Source: Ditylenchus dipsaci
Lineage: Eukaryota; Nematoda; Chromadorea; Rhabditida; Anguinidae
Assembly: GCA_004194705.1 (NCBI GenBank)
Contig: SADC01001315.1
Location: 248,001 to 312,000 of the forward strand
Direction of reading: 5' to 3'
Length of the DNA: 64,000 nucleotides
The notes beneath the pieces are model-generated. The model worked only from the letters and a program-made list of their open reading frames with translations. It did not search any database and was not told the origin of the DNA. Below are positions 1 through 13,800 of the stretch, piece by piece (the stretch's first letter is position 1; every line of letters starts with the position of its first letter). The translations under genes and the position numbers were made by a program.

Positions 1-415
1 GTATGTGTGTGTGCGCATCTCAACTCCAAGCCCCCAAGCCCCTACGCCCCGGAGGGGGCGTAGGGGGCTTGGGAGTTAGAGATGCGCGCACTCACTTACC
101 TTGAAGATGAATCCGAGCAACGCTCTCGATCAAAAAATGCGTCTAGAGACTTTTTTTGCCCAGTCTCAGTAAGAAAAACGAGGTAAAAAATCCCTCTCCA
201 GGTGGTTTACCTTGGTCCCCCAAGGCAAAAAGTCAAATTTTGGTCAAAATTTTTTTTTTCCAAAAATGGCCTTCCGCACTCTAAAAACACGTTTTAAGTA
301 TGTTTTAATTGCTCACACATCAAAAAAACACGCTTTAAGACAGTTTTGGGCTACGCGGTATAGTGCACTCCTGCCAGTTTGTAAAATTAATGAGGCTGAG
401 AAACATGCTTTGTGA
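1..415. repeat. Family A repeat: long GC-rich hairpin plus AT-rich tail
   Basis: Positions 1-103 form a hairpin (GCGCATCTCAACTCC paired with GGGAGTTAGAGATGCGC) around CAAGCCCC/GGGGCTTG arms. The tail shares CTTGGTCCCCCAAGGC and an AAACACG motif with copies near 4200, 10650, 28540 and 58000. The left end is cut by the window. Confidence 0.8.
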
Positions 416-642
416 TTCTCTGTACTGGCTTGATCAACAAGTCGCAAAGGGCCACTTTGTGTCCTAGTTGTTGTTTGGTCTCGGCAAAGAACTGAAAATT
501 AATCGGTAAAAGGTTGTCACTCGTAAAATTTAAATTTGCTCTACTTGGTACTAAGCTTTCGCCTTAGTTTTCAAAATATTTTTCCATAACGTTTATTTGT
601 ACCGCACTACTTTATAGTTTTTTCCCTTTTTATAGTTATTTT
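416..642. other. Trio intron or downstream sequence without recognised features
   Basis: AT-rich, no exon of the Trio GEF2 region recognised; the last 8 bases are the left TSD of the next element. Confidence 0.5.
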
Positions 643-1513
643 TAGGGTTGTCGAGCGCTCGAAATTTTCGAGTCGAGCGCTCGATTCGATATTCGAAATT
701 CGAAATTTTCGAGTCGAGCGCTCGATTCGATATTCGAAATTCGAAATTTTCGAGTCGAGCGCTCGATTCGATATTCGAAATTTTCGAGTCGAGCGCTCGA
801 TTCGATATTCGAAATTTTCGAGTCGAGCGCTCGATTCGACATTCGAAATTCGAAAATTTTCGAGCGCTCGATTCGAAATCGAAAATTTTCAGCGGCTTGG
901 CCGCCTCATTAATGGATTTTTTAGAAATAAATTAATCGAAACCATGTTTAATCGACCACACACGACCGCTTTACCACACCAAACGAATAAGTGGCCGAAA
1001 AAACTACCATTCTTTGTCCATAGTTGTGCTTGATCAAACGGCGCAGATCGGAGACTCTGAGATCGCAAAAAGGACCGCTCTGGCTTTTTTCGCCTCAGAA
1101 GGTCCCAATTTTTTGTTCGCTAACCTTTTCTTGGGCCTTGCCGATTTCAGGTGACCCGAAAGAGGAGTTGTTAATCTACTCTTTGGCAGTCTAAGCTCTT
1201 CCCACAAGTGAAAATAGTCTTTCCATCGACTTTCTTAAACGATTTCCAAACTTCACTTGGCATTTTTCTAAAACAAGAAAAATTCACCATTACATTTTTT
1301 TTTGTGTGCTGCAAGTTCCGAACTATATCTCGAAAATGAGCGCTCAAAATTCGAAAGCATAATTCGAAATTTTTTTCGAGCGCTCGAAATTCGAAAGCCT
1401 AATTCGAAATTTTTTTTCGAGCGCTCGAAATTCGAAATTTCCGCTCGAAATTCGAAAATTTTCGAACTTTCGAGCGAAAAGTTCGAAATCGAGCGCTCGA
1501 TTCGACAACCCTA
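643..1513. mobile_element. hAT-like MITE with TCGAGCGCTCGA arrays
   Basis: Bounded by 8-bp TSDs GTTATTTT (635-642 and 1514-1521). Terminal inverted repeats are TAGGGTTGTCGAGCG. Both subterminal regions (645-880 and 1335-1508) are arrays of the palindrome TCGAGCGCTCGA separated by TTCGAA-type spacers; about six copies on the left. The middle is non-coding. No transposase frame. Confidence 0.93.
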
Positions 1514-1664
1514 GTTATTTTCCCTAATTATAGTTATTTGCCCTAATTATAATAAACTGGCGGTGGCCACCAGGATGGAATGTATTAGTGACGTAGTCTA
1601 ACACATTCAAATTAAAGTTCGCCGTTTTTAAATATCCTTTGAGCAAAAGAAAACTGCAACCGAC

Positions 1665-1875
1665 CTGCTCGAAAGACTCCTGAGAGACCAGAAAGTCAGA
1701 CTTTGGCTTGTTTTGGCAGTATTTGACATAGTAAGTATTCAATCGACGCTCCTGTAATTTCGAAATGAAAAATTACAATAAAAAACGTCAGCCAAAGTAA
1801 CTCACGTATTTTACAAATGCATTGCCAGCTGCTTCGTAATTTTCCAGGCACTTCTCTATCTCTTTCAGAAATATT
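1665..1875 (-). CDS. TRIO: Trio exons 43-44: middle of the second DH domain
   Basis: Exon 43 (1806-1875) reads IFLKEIEKCLENYEAAG and NAFVKY. Exon 44 (1665-1751) reads ERRLNTYYVKYCQNKPKS and SQESFEQ. The human counterpart has HERRLHMYIAYCQNKPKSE. Donors TAC|GTGAGT and CAG|GTCGGT. The remaining DH2 helices, including the LIKPVQRI block, and PH2 were not found in 1-1664 and should lie left of the window. The 54 bases between the two exons are a minimal intron. Confidence 0.94.
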
Positions 1876-4800
1876 CTGAAACATGATTTTCTATAAAAAA
1901 TTCAGTTTCATCGAAGCAACATTTGCATGCTAATATCGGCGTTGGGCCTTTGGCCCTCTTATGATATTTTTTGAATTCGCACCTGTTCTTGACTTTTTTA
2001 AATACGTCATATCCCTTTTGCATCTTTTTCTAACTCTATGTATTTCTTAGGGTTGGCCAATGATATTAATACTGGTATTATTACGGGTATTAATACCAGT
2101 AATAATGCCGATATTTTATTAATAAAATACCGTATAACCTCTAATAATTACCCATCCCTTGTTCAAAATCGTGTTCTTGGCATTCCGTTTTTGACCCACT
2201 TTTTGTAGACCACTCTTAGGCAAGTTACCAGCTGTTTTGTAGCCAGTGAAATGAGCTACAAAATGAGGCATAACTTCCCTAAGAGTGGTCTGAAAAAGTG
2301 GGTCAAAAACACAATGCCAAAAACACGATTCTGAATTAGGGGGTGGGTAATTATTAGAGGTTATACGGTATGGATATTCGGTATTTTAAAATGGGCTAAA
2401 AATGTTTTGTTAAAGGGGGACCAAGGCAAAAAAGTGAAATTCAAAAATTTTTAGTTTTTCGCACGATATGCATGCGTGAATAGTATATGATAGTATGCGA
2501 ATAGTATGCTCGAATAGTGTGTCGTACGGAACCTTTAAATTTTTGACTTTTTTAGCTTTTTTATCTTGGTCCCCTCTTTTAACCATTTGGTAATAAACTA
2601 CCGAAAAACCGTTTACCGTTATTACTACCGGTGTTATTACCGGGAAACAAAATACCGGTATTTTCCCAACCCTAGTATTTCTTTCAAAACAGCCCCTTCC
2701 GTGTAATTGAGAGCCCGTGTTATGTCGCTGTTTTTCGGCTTTTCTTCGTCTCCATAAATTGTTTTGGGTAACACTTTACTTGCCCCCCCCCACGGCTGAC
2801 CCACTTTCGAGGTGAATTTTGAAAAATCGAGTGCATATTCGTGTTTTTCGACCCGCATTTTTACGGGAAATGATCATCAGATTCTGTGAAAGTGAAAAAA
2901 AAATTTTTGGGATTTGCCTTGGCCTCCCAAGGTAAAATTTTAGAAAATTTGAAAAAAAATATTTTTTAAATTGGCGCCTTTTGAATTTTAAAAGGATTAA
3001 GGGCTGTATTGGGAGGGGAGGGAATAAAAGGGGGCCACTTTTATGGCAGAACAATATACCTATTCTCTCTAATAAACGGGTCCTCTCTATTAGAAGGGTT
3101 CTCTGTAATAGACGGGTCCCCTACGAGGCGGGTTGAAAAATAGACGGGTCCTCTCTATTAGACGGGTCCTCTCTAATAGACGGGTCTCCTAAGGCATTTT
3201 TCTCAGAACGTTTTTTTAAATAAATATTAATAATATAAAAATAAAAATAAATAAATAATAAAATATAATAAATAAATAATAAATAAATAATAAATTTAAA
3301 CCGGCGCTTTTTAGTACTATAGTTTGTCGTCAATTATCGCCATTTTAAATGTTTGGAAATTTTTTTCTCACACTTTTATTTCTTGTCATTTAGTCAATTT
3401 AACAAATGAGTGAAGAAGAGTGCACAAGAACAGATGGCGAATCGAACGTGGATGGCCAAAATACAAATGAGGAATTTCGTGTGTCTAGGAAACGCAAAGC
3501 TCACTCAATTGGCAAGAAACTGGAAGCAGTCGCTTATTCAAAAGTATTCCAAGCGTTCGGTTGCCAAGAAATTTGATGTCACGTAGTCAAGGATTCAAGA
3601 GTGGGTGAAGCAAGAAATGGAACATCGCAATCAAAAGTAATATTTTCGGAAAATACTGGTGTACCATAAGTATCTCTTCCAAGAAAGGAGCAAAGCGAGT
3701 AATAGGTCTGCGGAGTCACCAGTGAGCTAGATGGTAGTGAGGAGGCATCATTCATTGCTTCAAGGAAGACGGCCCAGTTCCAAGTGGTCGTGAAAAGCTT
3801 TGTTTGGCTCGAGAAGAAAAAGAAATGGCTGTGTTCTTTCAAGAACTTGATCTAAGCGAGGAAGAAGAAAAAGATATGAATAATAGTGATGTTTTTATCG
3901 AGTGTTAAAGTGCATTGATTTGAGTTATTTTGCAATAAAAATGTAAGAAAGATAATGTATCCGAATGCGGTAAATTTTTTTGGTTCCTTTAAAGCCTGAG
4001 GTCGAAAAATAGACGGTCCTCTCTATTAGAAGGGTCCTCTCTAATAGACGGGTCCCCCACGAGGGGGGTTGAAAAATAGACGGGTCGACCCGTCTATTAG
4101 AGAGAATACGGTAAAAGTAAATATATGTATTCTTCGACTGCCTCACCATGTTTTCAACTGGGCCGTGGCAAAAAGAGACTCTATACGCATTTTTTGATCA
4201 AGAGTACTTCTCGGAATCATGTCTAAGGTAAGTGTGTGCGCGCATCTCTAACTCTCAAGCCCCCTTCGGGGCGCAGGGGGCTTGGGGGCTTGGAGTTGAG
4301 ATGCGCACACACATACCTTAGACACAAATCACTCGAAAGTGACTCTGGATGCATGAAAAAGCATGCATACCAGAGTTTATTTATGCGGTAGGCCCAGTAT
4401 TCAAACTATGTTCAACATCTTCTTGTTAGTGGGCCCTGTGTGATTAGTGGCCCCTTTTATTCCTTCCCCTCCGATACAGCCCTTATCCTTTAAAATTCAA
4501 AAAGCACCAATAAAAAAAAATTTTTTTTTTTCAAATTTTTTAAAATTTTACATTGGGGGACCAAGGCAAATCCCAAAATTTTTTTTTTCACTTTCACAGA
4601 ATCTGATGATCATTTCCCGTAAAAATCCGGGTCAAGAAACACGAATATGCAATCGGTTTTTCAAAATTCATCTCGAAAGTGAGTTAGCCGTGGGGGGGGC
4701 AAGTAAAGTCTAGCCTTGTTTGGTCACATGTTGGCTTACAAAGGAGCCCAACACAATGTGATATAAATGAAATTTCATAAATCATGTTAAGAAGCATTAA

Positions 4801-7800
4801 AAATGTGTCTAAGCTATTCTCTAAAAATACATTTTGCATAAAAATTAAAAAACTAACGTTTTGTGGAAGTCGAGAATTTGAGCAATGTTTGCAAAAATGA
4901 TTTTGTCTTTCCTTGCAAATCTTCCGGCAATTCCATGGATGACAAATTTGCAATATATCCTTCGACCACTGATGTTAAGTCTTGGACATACACTCGCTCT
5001 GTCTCACCAGCTCTTTCAACACATATCTGAACACAATTTGTTAATTACTTATGCGATACTGTCTTCCAGTGTTTCCAAAACTCATAGTTAAAGTACTATT
5101 ATCATGATAAAAGCCATAGTCATAATTGGTCAAAAAAAACAACGAAGAACTTATATGCTGGGTGAAGAAAAGGATTTGTTTGTTGATGGTCTTCATGATT
5201 TTCTATCAAAGTATTTTTTAGAATTTTTTGAGGAATGGGGATTTTTCTAAATTAGTTTAGCCTAAATCAGGCGCATTCCAGCTAAATTAACTATATCTAA
5301 CTATGACTTTTGGAAACACTGTTGCCTTCGCAAAAAATTACTCACTCCCTCTTTACTTTGGCTCCATCTTCAGCGCTCATCTGAGCAATTCCACTGGGTG
5401 GAAATCCACTTTGAGGGGTTCCAGCTGCACTGGTTTGTTCATCTGCAGGTGCTGGTGAAGAGGTCTCCCCATTGCCTTCAGCTGATGCCAGGTCTCCAAT
5501 AGCTGGGTTAGGGCATGTTCCTGAGTCATTCATCTGTAAAATATATAATAATTACCTGTTCTTGTGAATAAAAACTGATTTGAGAATTCTCTCTTGTTTA
5601 ACTTTTTGTAGTTTCTCTCCCAAATATGCAGTATGCAATAATTTCACTAGTATTAAAAAAAAGACGAGCAAGATCGGATGTTTAAAATTAAAGTTATAGT
5701 CAAAAGCAAGAGTCCTGTGAATTTGGAACACCCACTCTATACGGTATTCTACGTTTCTTTAAATTTCATCAAAAAATTCCAAGAGAACCACACCAAAAAT
5801 TATTTTCATAATAATTGGAGTGAGCCACAGCCAAAGGCGTCAAAAATTAAATGCACATATAAATGAGCTAGAATTCATGTAGTGAGAAGGGTGGCATCGA
5901 TTGCTGGAAATTACTCCAGCAGCACCTCCTCATCTTCTGGCAAAACAAGGTCTTAGAAGGGGGGGGGGGCTGGCAGCACTAAATGTTTATTTTGTGGCAG
6001 TCTAGCCAGCCGCCTTTACCACCAAGGGGGATAATTGATCCAATCAGGCAGCCAGAGGATTAGAGAGGCAGAAGAACGGAGAGGATTATATATTCGACGC
6101 TTACTTTCCTCTTCTTTTTTCCTCTTTACTAACTTATTTTTCTCGTCTTTTTGTTCAACAAACCAAACTGTACATAGGGCGGGCAATGAGGCCACTTGAA
6201 GTGGCCAGAACAAAGCCAAAAAAGTGGAGTTCTACTGCTGGAAATTCAATATCTCTTGACAGCTTTTAGTGGCCATTTTGTAACAATGATTGAAAACACC
6301 CCAAATACTTTTTTCTTATTACACGTCACTAGTTAGTGGTGAGCCTGGGCGAAAATAGATAAATTAATTGGTGGACAAATGTGAATATACAACTATATCA
6401 TATAAGTCTATTTTACTGCACCAAAAATTTACTCAATCATTTAAATGCACCCCGAAATCAGAACATCGTACTATTCGGCGCTTTTTAGATAGCATACTGC
6501 TTAAAAAAATTCTTTAGGTTTTCTAAATGTCTTTTCAAATAAATATATTTTTCCAAAGCCTATACAATAGAGTAGCGCTAATACGTCATCCCATAGAGTT
6601 CAACCCCTATTTGGCTGCGATATCTTTTTTATTAACATTATAAGCCAGTTCTGTTTAAACATGGTTTCGGATTTTTTGGTTCCCGAGTAAGATCTGCCGT
6701 TTCCAGTGTCCTTTTTTCATCATTTTTTTAAAACAAGGCACCGGGTTGTTGTTTATGGCAAAACTATGGTCATTTACGGAAACGACCGGCAAAATCGAAA
6801 TCCTTGCGGTATTTTGAACTAGATTGACTAAAAATGACTGACAGAACTCTTTAAAAATCAATGAAAAAAGTGCACGACTCCGTTTAGAGTCGAACTTGAG
6901 GGTGTGCCGGGCAAGACTGGAAGTCGACGAAACCCAGATAATGTTTAATTATACAACTTCTGAAATAAATTGAGAAATCTAATCACGAGGGCATAGAAAT
7001 AACTTTTTAAGTTAGTCTTAGGTGATTCGGATAAAAATTTGTACGAAGCTTTTACAAACTAAGATCTACAAAGTTTACATTTTGTTCATAAGGTCTTGCT
7101 CTACAAAATTAGCCGTTTTGCTCTAAAAGCACGGAGAAAATTTCGAGAAAATTGACCAACTCCACTTAAAGGAAATGTTTTCAGGTAAATGTCTAAATCC
7201 TCTGTTTAAAAATCTCATGTTTAAAATGGAATAATTTTAAACAAAAAAATTTATATTTTGCCTTAAAAATCGTGTCTGGACCACCAATGAATAAGTATTT
7301 ACCGTTGGTGTGGAGCAACCAGCAGTAGGCGCATTGTCCTCTCCAGCAGTGGGGGGCATTGCAGGGAAGTTAAGTTGACTCATAGGTGGCGGCAAGTCCA
7401 GATCTGCTGTAGATGAGGAGGAGGGTTGGCTGCTGCTGCTTGTGGCTGGCAAGCCACTACTGCTACTACTATCAACAACTGTGGCGTTTGGTGCTAGAGG
7501 AGGGGCACTAGTGCTGGCTTGAGAGAGCACTGTTGGGGTCACCTACATTTAAAAGTAGGTAGAATTAAAAATATAGAAAATTTGCCACTTCTTTAGTCCC
7601 CATACTCGGATTCTTTGGAAAAGAGAGATATTAAGAAGTAAGAAAAATGTGACCGATCACCAAAAAAAAGAACCCGAAGTTACCCTTAAAAGACCATCTA
7701 CCCACAAGGGGTGGGTGGCACATTTTTGACAAATTCTTCTTGTGCAAAAATAAGTTCAGGAAGTTATTTTGGGTCCCTTTTCAAAAAATCCGAGTATGGG

Positions 7801-10800
7801 GGACTAAAGAAGTACGAAAAATTAAAGAACTTACAGTTTGCTGTTGTGTCTCTAATGACGCTGTTGCATTAGCACTAGTTCCATTGGAGTGCTGGTGCTG
7901 GATACTGGAGGCATCTGCGGACAGTCGATTGGCAGCTGTGGAGTTTGCGTGGGGTGCTGCTGGTTTAGCCTGTTGATTGGAGGAAGAGTTGTTGCCACTG
8001 TTGAAGAACCGACTGCAAATAACCCCGAATTAACTATTTTTTAAGTTAATATTGATAAATTATGTCTTATAGTTGTAAAGTCAAACTGCAAAGTCTTCGT
8101 ATAGTTCGAGGTAACACTAGCTGCGTGATTTTTTAATGTTTTCAGAATTCCAATTTCAATTTGCAGCCATCTTGTACTCAAAATGATCATTAGGATCTAG
8201 CAAACACTTTAATATTGAAATCTTTTTAATTCCATCAAAGATATTTTAGAAATCAGCATAAGCAAGTACCGGAATAGCGTTTTGCGGTAATATACCCCAT
8301 ATAACACACTGTATGGTACAGGGTGACCCAATTTGTCCCTGCTTTTGTTTTTGCCATAACTTTTTTGTAGGTAAATTTCAAAATTATGTAAACGCTAATC
8401 GACTGAAAAAATTTAGGTATTTGCTGCTAGCGCCATTATTTTTATGAGCTTTAGAGGCTGTCACTATTAAAATGTTTTTTAGACTCTAACGATCGTTTTT
8501 AAATTGATGCTAAAATTGTTGGCCTAGAAAGGTTGGAAAAGTCTTCACGCGGCTGGAGTTACCTAGCATTATAGGGAGGAATTGTTCACAAATCTGATAA
8601 CTCGAAAAGACAATTTTTTTAAGTTTTTCAATTAAACTGACTAAACTTAAGTGAGAATAATGAAATGATTGATTAGGACAACGCCCCAAACTGCTATTGT
8701 CCACATAACTTTGAAGCTAACATGTTGCAGAAATGGAGTGAGGGAGTAGCTGACGTTACCCTAGTTTCCCACCTCCCCAATCAAGTATTCAGGCTTTCCA
8801 CACCTCTAGTGCTGGTCATTATATATTCTTGTGCATATACACACCTCAACAGCCGAACTACCACTACTACGCAACACACATACACTGCTACACACGTCAC
8901 GCAAACAGCTGGATTAGGTAGTAGTGGTTGAGCTGGGTGTAAACAAGTCAAGAATCCCGACTTTTATGGTGATCATTATCTGGGCATCCAGCCCTATCTC
9001 CTTCTCTCTACTTTAGCTAACAAACATGCAAACTTGTAAACAAAATTGTTATTGAGCTCAAATAATTATGTTCGGGCTAATCGGAAAACAAGTTTATATA
9101 CTTCGAAAGTATTTCAAAATTGGCAGAAGCGATTACGGGCATTTTTTTATTTACTGCAGGGTGGTGGGGAATCAGCTTTTGACACTTTCATGATCCAATT
9201 TTTGAAATTTTTGCTGAAAATCGACAACTTTTTTGTGAAGTCATCCTTAAACTTCTTATTGAACCCGTTGAGATCAGATCAAAATATTTTGCCTGAGATA
9301 TTCTCTAAAGTAGATAAATGGTGCCATTTACAAAATGTGATAAAACTAAACAAGTGCCGTCGAAGAAAACTTATATTTGAACGCATAATTGACTGGAGTG
9401 GGTAGTTTGGTCAGAAAATCTGGCTAGTAAAATACCGAAAATTTAAAAAATTTAAAAGATCACAAAATAAGGAAAAGGTATAAATAAGTCCAAAAATTGA
9501 TTGACTGAATCAAAGGATGTTTTTGTAAACAGAAACAGCCGCAAAACAGGGGTGGTGGGCATTGGCAAACAAGCAGGGCAATCTATTCAGGCAGTAGGCA
9601 CTCGCATCAATTTAATAATTCACTCTATCCACACACAGGAAATTAGATTTTGAACTTCTTCTCGGGCTACTACTACCAGTAGTGCTTCAGTGTGAACTTG
9701 CCTCACACAAATATATAGCAAGGGGAATTTGTGTTGTTATTGCCCTTCTCAGAAACGCCTGCCTCTCACACAAATAATAATCTAATTTGGAGACGAAGAC
9801 CCTCTAATAACAACACTACTATAGTGCCCACAGTTATTCAATTGTGCAGACACAGTTAACATTCATACAACAACCACAACTCTAACACGTAAAGATAATA
9901 GTTGGTCATGCAGCAACAGATAACTTTGATTTGTCATAAGGGTGGAAAAAATCTTTCGACATCGGCAGCAGCATCGATGACGGATCCAAATTTTTTTCTG
10001 AAAAGTGTCGACCGCCACCCGAAGACATGTTTTACCTGTCAACATGTTAAAAAAGATAGTTGTGGTCCTTTTTAACTAGGCGGTATAGTCTTTTTTTGGT
10101 CAGTTTTTTGGTAAATGGCAACATTTTGGCACATTTCGGCTTTGCACCGGTAAAGACTAAAGCGGCCTTATTTTTAATATTTTGGTACCGTTGCCAAAAT
10201 GTTTGCGTATTTCGGCACTATGCCTGCAAAAAAGCCTCACCAGTACGCACCGCAACGGTGCCAGTTAAAAGGGTGGGGTCACATTTCATTTCGCGATATT
10301 TTATTCATTTTCTCTGACTCTTTTTATAGAAAGGTTTTTTGGTAAAATATCGGCTAAAGTACACAATTGTGAAGTGTCCCAAAATGGTGTTATTTCAACG
10401 CTATAGCATCTGAAACGTGCATTAAAACGTGTTTTTAGGGCGCGGTCGACACTTTTCAAAAAAAATTTTTTGCCGAAAAATACACTTTTTTGCCTCGGTC
10501 CCCCAAGGCAATCCAACCTGAAAGGGTACCTGGAACCCCAAAAAGATGGAATTTGAACATAGTTTGATAACTGGGGCCTACCGCGTAAAGAAACTCTAGT
10601 ATGCATACATTTTTATGCATCCAGAGTTACTTTCCAGTGATTTGTGTCTAAGGTATGTGGGTGTGCGCATCTCTGACTCTCAAGCCCCTGCGCCCCTTCG
10701 GGGGCGCAGGGGCTTGAGAGTCAGAGATGCGCGCACTCACTTACCTTAGACATGAATCGAGCAAGATTCGTAAGATATAAATGCCATTAGAAGCTCTTTT

Positions 10801-13800
10801 TTGCCTAGTCCAGTGAGAAAAACGAGGTAAAAATAAGTTAATTCGCAATTTTAGAGTACTTCACAATTGTGTACTCCAGCCAAAATATCAATCCGGGCAC
10901 TTTTAAATAGGCATGGCCATCGCGACAGAATCAACGCGCTGCCGATGGATATACTTTTAATTAAAAAAAATGGATACTAAGCTGATAAAATTTCATAATT
11001 TCGTCAAATTCTTGTCAACTTCTCAAAATGACCTTACAATTCTTTAGGCCAAAGGCTTTTAAAAAAATTTGGCTAGTTTTCATACACCATTCGAAAGAGG
11101 AGATGCAAGGCTACAAAATAATATGTTTCTGAATATTCTTATGAAAAATATTACGTTAGAACCAAATCGAAAAAGTCGCCGAGAACTTATTAGTCAACAC
11201 CTATAGGGTCAGAATTTCTGTACTTTTGTTTACTGCAAACGCAATTTTCGTGTGCTAACGAGCACGTGTTGATATAGAGCATTCTTAAAAAAAGTGTTAG
11301 TGTACCAAAACGTCTTCTTAAATCTGAATCCGTAGATAGTCGGTTAAAATAATTTAAAGTTGCTGAGATATATCAGAATTCACCCCACACCACAATTATT
11401 GGGCATTTTTATCGGATTCTTGCCTTTTTGGCTCTCTGTTTCAGCGTTTTTTGCAGTTTTTCTTTATTTAGGCGAAGCTTCAGGCGTATAGTAGGCCATC
11501 GCATGTTAGGTGTGGCTCAAACAGCAAAAAACTCAAATTAAAAAAGTCCGAAAATTGCCTACGCACCGCGTTTATGACTACACCTCCACAGACTCAAATC
11601 ATTTTGACCAGATCTCACTAGATCACGGAATTAGAAAGACATTTTGTTACAAGCAGTGGCTTTTACTAATAAAAAAAACGGCCAAAAAAGTGACGCAAGT
11701 AAAAAGAACGTTAACCCTGAAAAACTAAAAAAATCAACCATACTAAAACTAAGTCTAAGCAAAGAAGGTAGTTGTCAAAAAAGAAGACAGCCAGCTTTAA
11801 TAAATGAAGAAGAAAAAAGAAAAACAGGCCAGTGAATTGGCGAGCAAGCTGGCGTTGGGATGGGGGATTAGGCCGTCGGCAGATTGGGGGCCCCAGTACC
11901 TTCTGCCACACTCTGCGCTCGTTAATGTGCCCCTGCTTAATAAGGGCAGCAGGCAGCAGCACAGACTAGTTAATAATAAGCTGGGGAGGGGAGGGGGCAG
12001 CTATACACACATCAATACAATCTTGAGCCAAAGAAGAAGAGGAGACGTGAGAATTAGTTAGGAGGAGGAGGAGACAGCCGCCCAACCAACCACAAATTCA
12101 ATTTCTTTGGCAGAAGGAACGGCTGCTCTCCTTTTTTGCCCACAACTCATTACGGCCTGTGTGTAGGGGCTTGAGCAGCAGTTTGGCATCAGCACTTGGG
12201 CGGCAGTCAGGAAGTAGAAGTAATATATTGTATGTGTGGAGAGAAGCTGCTAAGGTCGGGGGTTTTGTTAGGACCCCACCACACAAATACCCTGTTTATC
12301 TTTTACTTCATTACTTGATTCAATTAGCCCTAAATTTTGGATATAAATTTGGAAAGAGAAACAATTGGGACAAACCATTCAGAGGTTGGTACGACAATTC
12401 GTCATTTTTTAAACCAATTTTTTGGCTTATGCGAAGGGCAGGCCAGCTTATGTTATGACTAAATCATAAATGTTTCCTGAGTTAATAAAAATTAAGAAAA
12501 CATCTTTGAGCCCGCCAATAATTTTGAGAAAAGAACCCGATTGAAAAGTTGAGAGCCCACCAGCTAAACAAATCTCCTGATTTCAAATAAACTGAGACTC
12601 TCATCTTTTCTAAGTTTTCAAGCCCTGAAAAAATGCTTTACAGAGTTTTCAAATTTTTGTAGCGCCGAAGCTTCAGAAAACAAAAATTTCAGGCCAAAGT
12701 TAAGCATGAACAACATGTCACCCTAAAGTTCGTTCCCTCCTAGGGCCTTCAGTATTCAGAAATAGGGCTTAATAACGTCTGAAAACAACAACGAAAATCC
12801 TTTTTCATAGATAAAAATTGCTTAGAAATATTTTTTGTCACAAATTTTAATAAAGAAATATTTGCAAAAAAAGTAGGCCTTGATCCATTTGTTGTTTTTG
12901 GGACGTTTTGGGCGAATCTTTGCTTAATCAAAAAAAGCGCTGCTGCTCTCTGCCTTTTTTGTATGTATTGGTCAAAGACCTAGTTTGTGCTACACCAAGT
13001 CTTTTTAGAAAATCACGGTGCGACAATGAAAAAGAATTGCTTACCTAAAGCCGACCAGTAACTGTGGTCCTTCTTGGCTCACTCGACGCCTTGCTTGAAT
13101 AGCATTGGACAATTTACGAGGAATCAAGCAACAACTGCTGCTTTTTGGCCGGTTGCCGTTCATTTTAAAGGACTAGATAAAGAGAAGTAAATAATCAGAA
13201 AGGTTAGTTGTTGGGTTTGCGCAATACAAACAGACAAAGTGGTAGCAGCAGCAATTTTTGGTGTCTTGTTGAAATCAGGTTTGGTTCTCCAAGGAACAAG
13301 GCTAGAGAAACAGAAACAACTAGATGAAGATTTAATTGCAATCACAGGCATGACGCATGCAACAGGCAACATAAGAAAAAGGAAGAGTTATTATTGGCTG
13401 CCTGCAAACTACCCCCTAATTTTGGGGAAGGTGGTGTCCTAAGCCATAATCCGTGCAACAAAACATCACCAACAGGCTAAATTTTGGTGCATATCTCCCA
13501 GTTTGCCTTGGTCCCCAAGCTGTTTTTTCCAATTTTTTTTATATTTTTTTGTTTTTTAATGTTTTTTAAATAAAAATTCATTTTTTTTGGTTTGTTTTTT
13601 TAATTAAAATTTGTTGTATTCATTTTTTTTGTTTTAAAGTTTAAAGTTTGAAAATTTAAAAAAATGAGAGGAAGGCAAGCTAGGGGGTTTACACCGAAGT
13701 TTAGCTTACAGTCAAACTTCGATATAACGTACACCCTGAGGACCAGGTCAGGTGTACGTTATATCGGGGTGTACGTTATATCGAAGTTTGACTGTATCAA

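Larger units (their letters stand above)
2767..4711. mobile_element. Large fold-back element with about 280-bp arms, split by a pogo-like insertion
   Basis: Bases 2767-3046 and 4437-4711 are inverted copies of each other (outer ends CTTTACTTGCCCCCC; shared CAGAATCTGATGATCATTT). Between them lie the pogo-like element 3059-4111 and a Family A hairpin (4221-4323). TSDs were not identified. This type of arm recurs near 28750-28830. Confidence 0.8.

Noticed and set aside
648..935. Open frames on both strands across 640-935 and 1302-1514
   Set aside because: They are the TCGAGCGCTCGA array of a hAT-like MITE read as codons; composition and periodicity come from the palindrome.
9046..9405. 119-codon plus-strand frame
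   Set aside because: It starts at TTG, has AT-rich random composition and no recognisable domain, and lies in a Trio intron.
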